This document shows positions 57,095 to 64,000 of a stretch of DNA of 64,000 bases, in pieces. Position 1 is the stretch's first letter, and every line of letters starts with the position of its first letter. Position numbers and translations under genes: made by a program. The notes under the pieces were generated by a model. The model ran no database searches. It was given only the letters and a program-made list of their open reading frames with translations, and was not told the DNA's origin. The DNA is from Ursus arctos (lineage: Eukaryota > Chordata > Mammalia > Carnivora > Ursidae), in assembly GCF_023065955.2 (NCBI RefSeq), contig NW_026622874.1, positions 24,547,772-24,611,771 of the forward strand, written 5' to 3'.

Positions 57095-57325
57095 AAAAGA
57101 ACAACTAGCACTTACTATATGCTAGTCACTAATATTCACTCACTCAATCCTCTTAACTACCCTAACTGTACAAACTATTATCACCCTTTCTCTGTAGAGG
57201 GGGAAAGTAAGGCACCTAGAGGTTAAGGGATTTACCCAATGTCACATAACCACCAAGTGGCAGAGCCGGTATTTGAACCTGGCTAATGTAGTTTCAGCTG
57301 CTGTTTGCATCATACTTCCTCACTA
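57095..57325 (-). mobile_element. MIR, near full length
   Basis: Antisense MIR in order: 'tagcacttactatatgctag', 'ctcactcaatcctcttaact', 'tatcaccctttctctgtaga', 'aggcacctagaggttaaggg', 'gtcacataaccaccaagtgg', 'cagagccggtatttgaacct'. It holds a CTCF-like word at 57250-57263. Confidence 0.93.
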
Positions 57326-57399
57326 ATAAGAGGGGGGAAATGGCCCTAAAATACCATAACTATTCTGATAGACATCAGCTGGGTCCAGTGAAAGCCCAA

Positions 57400-57660
57400 A
57401 GGAGGGGTGTTAAATTCTGTGATTAGAGTAGAAGGAGAAAGTGTAGCGAGAAATTTATAGAGGACTTACACTGAGTTTGACAGTCGAGTTGGTGTTGAAT
57501 AAGCATATGAAGGGGAGAGGAGAAGGGGAGGACGTTTCAAACAGAAGCAGTAAGGCTGTATCTGCAAAGATATGGAGGACATCTGTGTCAAAACTACAAG
57601 GAGTAGCCTTCGTCCAGAGTCGAAGGAAACTGGCCACAAGTAATGCTGGACAGGTAACTG
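57400..57660 (-). mobile_element. LINE L2 fragment
   Basis: 'aggacgtttcaaacagaagc' and the following 'agtaaggctgtatctgcaaa' match the antisense L2 block '...ttccaggcagagggaacagc...gtgcaaagg'. Confidence 0.5.
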
Positions 57661-57843
57661 CTGGATAGGTAACGATGGGACTGTGTACTCTATGTGGAGG
57701 ACTTAACACTTGTTCCTATTAAGCTTAGTTGTTAGATTCAATTCATTATTCAAATATGCCAAAATCATTTAGGACACTGTATTCTCCATCCCAACTACTA
57801 ATCAAACTTCTCAGGTTCTGCTTAATAAAAATGCCACTGTTTA

Positions 57844-58014
57844 GGGCGCCTGGGTGGCTCAGTGGGTTAAGCATCCAACTCTTAATTTTGGCTCAGGTCA
57901 GGATCTCAGGGTCCAGGGATAGGGCCCTGCATTGGGCTTGTCCCTCTCCCTCTGCTCCTTCCCCTGCTCACATGGGCGCACTCTCTCTCTCTCTCTCAAA
58001 TCTTTTTTTAAAAA
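57844..58014 (+). mobile_element. CAN SINE
   Basis: Head gggcgcctgggtggctcagt, 'catccaactcttaattttgg' subtype like the copy at 40.6 kb, (CT)n and a short T/A tail. Confidence 0.95.
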
Positions 58015-58519
58015 TGTCATCCTTCACTTCATGGTTAAAAATAGTGGGACAGAAATCACTTTGGACTGGGTCTTTGAGCAAATGGGATACATCACAACTT
58101 GTGGTCAGAACAGTTACAGAGTAACCTCACTGTACGTCCACCTAGCCCACATGTCTTCATCTTGTCCACAGGGATAACAGGGAGACAAATATTTCATGGA
58201 AATTAAGAGAACCCTACGTGCTCAGCTTTTTCTTGGTCTTTCAATCTCATAACCATGCTGGATAAAAATGAGAGATCATTGTGGTCTGACTCCTTCATGA
58301 ACTCATGTTGATTTCTTAATTATTATCCTTTTCTTCTCTAAAGCTATCCATTTGAAAGTCCATTCTAGAATTTAACCTAATCTATAAGCCATTATGCTAT
58401 AGCACCAAACTCTTTTTTTTTTCTGGCAGACCAACATTTGTCCATGTCAATGGTCTCAGCAGCTCTTCCACTGTCATGGTTCAGCTGATTTCAGATTTCT
58501 CCCAACACCTGGGGAAGTG

Positions 58520-58740
58520 ATCATTCCCAGCTCAAGGCATACAAGGGCCTTCATGACTTGGGTTCTGCTTACCTCTCCTCTGTCTTCTATGACACACCCA
58601 TGCTCCAGGGCAATTCTCAGTATATGCCACACTGTATCATCCATCTATGTATTTGTACATATTGTTTCCTCTACCTTGGAACCAGTTCCATCCTTCTTTC
58701 TACCCGGGAAAATGTTTTTTTAAGTTTCATCTAATTTCAT
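58520..58740 (+). mobile_element. LINE L2 fragment
   Basis: 'cataca agggccttcatgact'-type text followed by 'gggttctgcttacctctcct' matches the L2 line '...aaggccctacatgacctggc...ctacctctcc'. Confidence 0.6.
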
Positions 58741-59449
58741 TCTAAAAAGTCAAACAGTTATAAACCTTATTATGAAAATACAGTTCCCTGAACTTTCCCT
58801 TCTCCTTCCTCTATTTTCATTTCCTAGAGGCAACCATTTTCAGTTGCTCTTTGGGCATTTACTTCTGTATTGCTAAATAGCACATTTCTACTACCAGCCT
58901 CTCGATTTTCAGTTTCAGGAATTACCTATTGAATTCTCACTAGGGAAGATGAGGTTTAGCTCTCTTTAGCACCTCCCTCGCCCACCTCCACGATTTCCCT
59001 GTCCTCAGTTCCCCCAGTAGATTTCTATCAGCATTTTTAGTTAGATCAGTATTCAGTGTTTACGTAATTATGACTATATTCACAGCATGCCCGTGTAGGA
59101 AAGCATGATTGCGTTTTCTTTCTTGTACAACTTTTAATTTTCCCTGGAGTTAATAATTGTCTTGTTTCTTCATTTGCATAGTTCTCTCTTCACCTAATTC
59201 CTACCTAGACATTCTTCCCTAATATAAGTTCCCTCTCAATATATTTGCACATATAAAGTATTCTGTCAAATTCATCATCTTGAATGTTTTCTCCCCTTCC
59301 TTACCGTCCTAGAATTCTTTCCCTCTCTCCTGTGCTGGATCTCTTATTTCCTGGATCCCATGTCTTGTCTTTAATTATTCCTTCTCTTCACCAGACCACA
59401 TCCTGAAGTAGCTTCCTAAGAAAGTGTGTATGGGAAATAAAGTTTTTGA
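58741..59449. other. Unassigned, possibly decayed L1
   Basis: 'catttcctagaggcaaccat' recalls antisense L1M 3' UTR text, but the match is too short to call. Confidence 0.3.
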
Positions 59450-61070
59450 AAACATGCATGTATGTGAATGTGTTTATTCTTAGATTTGATGGATAGTTTG
59501 GCCATGTCTAGAATTCAGGGTTAGAAATTATTTTCCTTTACATATTATGTGAAGATATTGCTCCATGTTTTCTAGCTTCCAGTGCTATTGCCAATGGATT
59601 AGTGGTATGTTCTGGAAAGAGAGAGAAGCCTGCCATTCTGGTTCTTGATCCTTTGTGACCTCCTGAAAGCATTTAGGGTCCTCTGTGACCCTGGGGAATG
59701 TGCTTTGGTGTGAACCTATATGCTTCCATTGTACTGGTCCCTGGCAGACTCATATAACCTAGAAGTTAATTTCTTTCAGGTTTAGGCGATTTTCTTAAAT
59801 TAGCTATCCAATAACTTCTGGTTTTGCCATTCTCTATTTTTACGATGCCTTAGTATTTCTGGACTGTTCTTCTAATTCCATTCTTTTTCACCCCTATTTT
59901 ATATCTCTCTGTATTTTCCATTCTCTGGGAGATTTTAAAAACTTATCATCCAAATATTTATTGAGTTTTCATGCTTTTTATTTCCAAGAGATCTTTATTT
60001 TATTGGTCTTCTGAATATGCCCCTTCTTGGAAGAGCATCCTGGTTGTTTTCACCAATAAAAAATTCTTTCTCTTCTAAGGATATTGAAGTGTGTGTGTAT
60101 AATATTACATATTACATTTTATATATTACATATACATATACATGTGTGTACATATACATATAGGTATACATGCGTGCATGTGCACATGTGTATGTGTACT
60201 TGTGTACACGTGTGTATATGTGTACATACATGTGTGTACATACACGTATACATACACATATACATACACACATACACACACATATATATAATTTTATAGA
60301 TTTCTTTTCCCTGAATTATCTTGGTTTTCTTCTAAATTCCTTTTATTTTCCTGTTTGTTGTTTTTGCCTTTGGTATGAGAGACTTTTCTCAAGCTGGAAA
60401 TTTGGGGCTGTGCCCTCTAGTCTGAGCGGTAGCCTGAAAACCCCATGCTCATGGGTGGGGGTCTGTTGACCAGAAGCAGCTTCACTCTTAGGTGACCTGG
60501 CTAAGCTCTTCCACCGTGCAAGGCATTTAAGTCTTGCCTCTTGGACTACTCAGGTTTTTTTCGTTTTTTTTTTTTAGAATAAATGCTTCACTCTTTTCCT
60601 AGAGGGGCTGAGCTTGGTGCCGATGGTCTTGTTGCAGAGTGCAGTTCTGTGAGCTCACTTTCACCTATCCCCCGTTTTCTACATAGCCCTCTATTGCACC
60701 TGATGTCTGCGATCCAGCATGCCTCTAGTCCACTCTCTCCAGTCTCCTGCCACGGTGGAGTCAGGGAGCTATCTGCACATGGAAGGGAGAGGGTGGAAGT
60801 GGGAGGAAGGCACCTTGGGTCTTAACGCTTCTTCTTAGGCTTTCAGGACTTCCTTCTAGTTTCAGCTTCAGCTTCACCCTCATTGTGCGTGGTATCTGGT
60901 ACCTTCCCGGGGTTCTGCGGTGTATCCACTCCCACTACCAGTTAAGGTTCAGCCTTTTCAGCCAATCTGTTGAGTCTGTTATCAAATGCCCATCTGCTTT
61001 TCTACTTCAGAATAATGTGTTTGGTGTTATTTCCTTTCCTATTCTCTTTGTCCTTAAAGATTTGTTACTC
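59450..61070 (-). mobile_element. Old L1 (L1M-type) 5'/ORF1-proximal region
   Basis: Antisense L1M: 'attcttagatttgatggata', 'gtttggccatgtctagaatt', 'tccatgttttctagcttcca', 'cttctggttttgccattctc', 'tctctgggagattttaaaaa', 'ttatttccaagagatcttta'. After the microsatellite it continues more weakly to about 61 kb. No frame. Confidence 0.75.
60089..60292. repeat. TG/CA/TA microsatellite, strictly alternating over 90 bp
   Basis: 60201-60290 is unbroken pyrimidine-purine alternation, preceded by another alternating run at 60164-60199. Steps are mostly TG, CA and TA with some CG. Frames through it read as His/Ile/Tyr/Val repeats and are not genes. Confidence 0.95.
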
Positions 61071-61120
61071 AAAAAAAAATCCTTAAAGATTTATTCCTCA
61101 AAAAAAAAAAAAAAAGAAAT
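61052..61120 (+). repeat. Tandem duplication with poly-A
   Basis: ccttaaagatttgttactc plus A9 is repeated as ccttaaagatttattcctc plus A16. Confidence 0.85.
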
Positions 61121-61174
61121 CCTTGCCAGGGCTTCAGGAAATAGTGAAGATAATATGTGTTCAGTCCACCAGTT

Positions 61175-61348
61175 CTTTGGGTTTTTTTTAAGATTTAATT
61201 TATTTGCCAGACAAAGAGAGAACACAAGTAGGGAGAAGCAGGCTCCCCGCTGAGCAGGGAGCCCCACATGGGGCTCAACCCCAGGACCTTGGAATCATGA
61301 CCTGAGCTGAAGGCAGACGCTTAACTGACTGAGCCACCGAGGCATCCC
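61175..61348 (-). mobile_element. CAN SINE with perfect 14-bp target-site duplication
   Basis: Minus-strand head gggatgcctcggtggctcag. tcagtccaccagtt is identical at 61161-61174 and 61349-61362. Confidence 0.97.
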
Positions 61349-61399
61349 TCAGTCCACCAGTTTTGACAGGAAGCACACAAGCATCTGTCAGATCCTTGT

Positions 61400-61665
61400 A
61401 CAGCATGACCTCCTGTGAGGATCTTCCCTGACTGCCCCACACCTACAGAACCAACAGCTTCCTTCATCACAGTGCTTTTGTATCTAAAGTTTGTGTGCAC
61501 TTCTTATCTTGCATACATAGCATGATACACCAGAAGTTTGGATCTTCTTACTGGATTAGAAACTGTTTGAGTGAAGGAGTCCTGTTGTCTATTTTCACAT
61601 CTTTAAGTTCTAGCACAGAACCAGGTACCTAAACGCTCAATGAATACACATTGAATTGAGCAGAA
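61400..61665 (+). mobile_element. LINE L2 3' end
   Basis: 'cctgtgaggatcttccctga', 'ctgccccacacctacagaac', 'cttcatcacagtgcttttgt', 'ttagaaactgtttgagtgaa', 'gttctagcacagaaccaggt', 'aaacgctcaatgaatacaca' give the full L2 tail order. Confidence 0.85.
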
Positions 61666-63384
61666 ATTAGATGGTGTTTTTTAATAACCGAGTACCATGG
61701 CAGAGAGAGAAACAGCCCACTAGTCCTGCCAGCAGAAAGCCCCTAAATGAGAGTATTTTCCTAAATCCTATTTCATCATTGGTGAGCAGTAGAATTGCAG
61801 ACCTCATCTTGCAATAGGTATATGGTGAGCAGTAGTACAACTGCAGACCTAATCTTTCTTAAAGAATTTCCTTCAAATCTGAGACATGCAGTGGGCTTGG
61901 TCACCTCAAAAATGGGGCAGCAGCATCTGGAACTAAAGCTGGCCTTAGGATAGGATAAATTTGATTGGTTTTGTTACCAAGTCAGGATAAGCATGGTGTC
62001 ATGGTTCTTGAAAGATGGGTGTTTATGATTCTCTCTCTCTCTCATATATGGGGATGAGGTATGATCAGAAGTTTAACATTACATCTTTTCAAACCTCCCT
62101 GAATGTTCCTTGGCCCTAGAACATGCTTATCTAGCTTATTCTAATGAAGGCAACGCCACCCAAATCTAGGCTGGGTTGAGGAGCCTCCAGTGGCTTATAG
62201 AGATTTTAGTGACAAACAAAGATCTTGGGTTCAGACCTCCCTGCTGGGAATCTACTAATAGTGATGGTGTAGGACACCCTACTTGTACTGAGTTGGTCAA
62301 TCAGTCTGCCTCCTTCCGACTAGGCAGGAGATCAAGAAGCATGACTCACACTGGCAACCAAGAAGCCACCCAATAGCTGCATTAATAAGTTGGAGCTATG
62401 ATCTGTGAGTTGGAGAATCTAGATTGTGGAAAGTCAGCCTGGAATAGAAGCCTGAACCCCTGGAAGGTCCACTAAGATAGGAAGGTCAAACAAGTAAACC
62501 TGGGAGTGGCAGGCATTCAGGCAATGTGAGCAGACAGTACCGGGCTATGCAGCAGAACCAGAGCTAAGAGGTACCACGATTCCTCCCAAGGACCAATTAT
62601 GAGCATCTAATCTGATAGGGGAGATGAAGATGGAATGGGATGGAGTTTAAAGGAGCTGGTCTGACCAAACCCCTAAGCTTTGCAGTATTTCTCTCTGCTC
62701 AGCTATTCTGGCTTCAGAAGTATTGTTTCTTAAGATCTTAGGCTCCTGTTAGCAGCTTATGCCCCCTTCAGTATGACACTTCACTCTGCATGACAGCTCA
62801 GCACTTACTCTGGTGACAGTATTTAGGCAGAACCTGTCCAGGGCAGGAGAGAGAATGTGCAAGAGAACAAGTGAAGGAAAAAGATACCATTTTCTTCGGA
62901 GTGGTTGGGGGATTATATGTCTGTCTGGGGAAAATAAACCTGTCAGGAATCTGTTGGCCTATTTGGGTCATTGACATGACGTGAAGTGCTGACACAGAAT
63001 CAGGCAGCCTTGGGAGCCTGAATGATTGACCGTTTTGACATCATTAGATAGGCCCATGCTAGAAGGAACTAGACGCTCACAGCCAGAACAGCAACATTGG
63101 GAGGAAAAAATTGCAGCTCTGGAACAGACAGGCACAAATCCCCCCTCTTCTCCTTTTCCTTTGCTTATTTTTCTTTTTATAATAGATTTAAGCAATAAAT
63201 GAAATTTGGACATGGATCTGAAAGTTACCAAACTGCAAATACATGAGTTGACCTTAGAAAACCCAGAGAATCTTAGATAAATTGTCAAATGAGGCCCTGA
63301 ATTTTCCAGGTAGCCTAGGAGACAGTCTGAGCTTTTATATTCCTTTTCATTAAGAAGACCCCCCCAAGGGTCATGGATAAGAAC
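61666..63384. other. Unassigned
   Basis: No recognised repeat over 1.7 kb. A short internal duplication is visible: 'gtgagcagtagaattgcaga' near 61780 and 'gtgagcagtagtacaactgc' near 61825. Frames of up to 106 codons have no known match. Confidence 0.4.
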
Positions 63385-63600
63385 GTGGGTGCGGAAGTCA
63401 GGCCTATTGGACTCAAGCCCCAGTTCTACCTCTCCTTAGCTGTGATCTTGAGCACTTAATCCTCTTGAGGCTTTGTTAACACACTTTGAAAATAGGAATT
63501 ATTATCTCAGACTGGCAGTGAATATTACTCAAGAACGTGGATATTAAGGTTCGCGCAGAGCCTGGCATGTAGGTGCCCAACACATACTACAAAGAGAGTG
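63385..63600 (+). mobile_element. MIR, near full length
   Basis: 'ggactcaagccccagttcta', 'ttagctgtgatcttgagcac', 'ttaatcctcttgaggctttg', 'gaaaataggaattattatct', 'cagagcctggcatgtaggtg'. Confidence 0.88.
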
Positions 63601-63841
63601 TTGGTTTTGACTAGAGGGTAGCTATGGGCTGTCCATGTGGCACTCTACCTTGTGGTCAGCCATCATGGACCATTCCTTGGTTACTCAGAGGAGATCATCT
63701 AAATTTGGCTAAAGAAGTAGGTCTCCCCAAAACAGTGGGGGAATAGGAACTGCCTCATAAAATTGTGAGTATTTCAAGAGGAAATAGCAGTAAAAGCATT
63801 TCATGAATGCTAATATTAGTTATTAGTAATATTTTCTAGGA

Positions 63842-64000
63842 AGCAGTGCAACGGTATACACAGAACATCGGCTTAAGTCTCAGACAAACATGAGTACCAA
63901 TGCCAGTTCTGTTTGACTTTGGACAAGTTCTTTACCTCCCTGAGGTCTCCATCTGTTAAAATGGTACCATTAATACTTACCTTGGAGGTTGTTGCTAGGA
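63842..64000 (+). mobile_element. MIR, cut by window end
   Basis: 'agcagtgcaacggtatacac' (tRNA-like head), 'gccagttctgtttgactttg', 'gacaagttctttacctccct', 'catctgttaaaatggtacca'. The 3' part lies beyond the window. Confidence 0.85.

Noticed and set aside
60084..60469. His/Tyr/Val/Cys-rich frames
   Set aside because: Translation of an alternating TG/CA/TA microsatellite.

Overview
This window is mammalian nuclear DNA and almost certainly comes from a caniform carnivoran. The evidence is about fourteen tRNA-Lys-derived CAN SINEs (core 'cctgggtggctcagttggtt', A/T-rich tail after a CT-rich stretch) and young L1 3' ends ('gttagtcaccatacagtac' on the + strand). The SINE subtype with 'gggcgtgatcccagc...ttctgggatcgagccccaca' is the one I associate with bears, giant panda and pinnipeds, so an arctoid such as a bear or panda is my best guess. 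Species cannot be fixed from this alone.

I find no convincing protein-coding exon, tRNA, rRNA or other host gene. Every long open reading frame lies in a transposable element or simple repeat, or has no recognisable content. The window is best read as intergenic or deep-intronic sequence built from layers of transposons.

Layout. 0-9 kb: a SINE end, a (CCAT)n array, a small GC-rich CpG-island-like patch with GC boxes and a CCAAT box (1.4-1.64 kb), a Tigger-type DNA transposon, L2 pieces in both orientations (one carrying a reverse-transcriptase fragment), a hAT element, an ERVL-MaLR LTR and MIRs. 9-14 kb: a second MaLR LTR, then a 4.1-kb young L1 on the minus strand that keeps its 5' UTR, ORF1 and endonuclease region but has lost the reverse transcriptase and 3' end; two SINEs with clear target-site duplications sit in it. 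14-21.5 kb: MIRs, L1M/L2 fragments, then the 5' half of an ERVL provirus (LTR, tRNA-Leu primer site, leader/gag) abutting L1 fragments. 21.6-31.1 kb: nested L1/SINE stacks, including an L1 tail that split a SINE. 31.5-37 kb: comparatively transposon-poor sequence with MIRs and a hAT element inside a MIR-like repeat. 37-48 kb: L1M fragments, SINEs, MIRs and L2s. 48-54.7 kb: AT-rich old L1M/HAL1-like sequence on the + strand. 54.9-64 kb: a 162-nt uninterrupted polypyrimidine tract, a hAT element, L2/MIR pieces, another L1M on the minus strand holding a 90-bp strictly alternating pyrimidine-purine run, and two MIRs at the end.

Family names come from remembered consensus sequences, not from a search. 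Class-level calls (SINE, L1, L2, MIR, MaLR/ERVL, hAT-Charlie, Tigger) are firmer than subfamily names, and boundaries of old elements are good to some tens of bases. I saw no previously undescribed multi-gene system. The most unusual items are the 3'-truncated L1 with an in-frame microsatellite and a 24-bp palindrome, the partial ERVL provirus, the two DNA-structure-prone tracts and the small CpG-rich patch.
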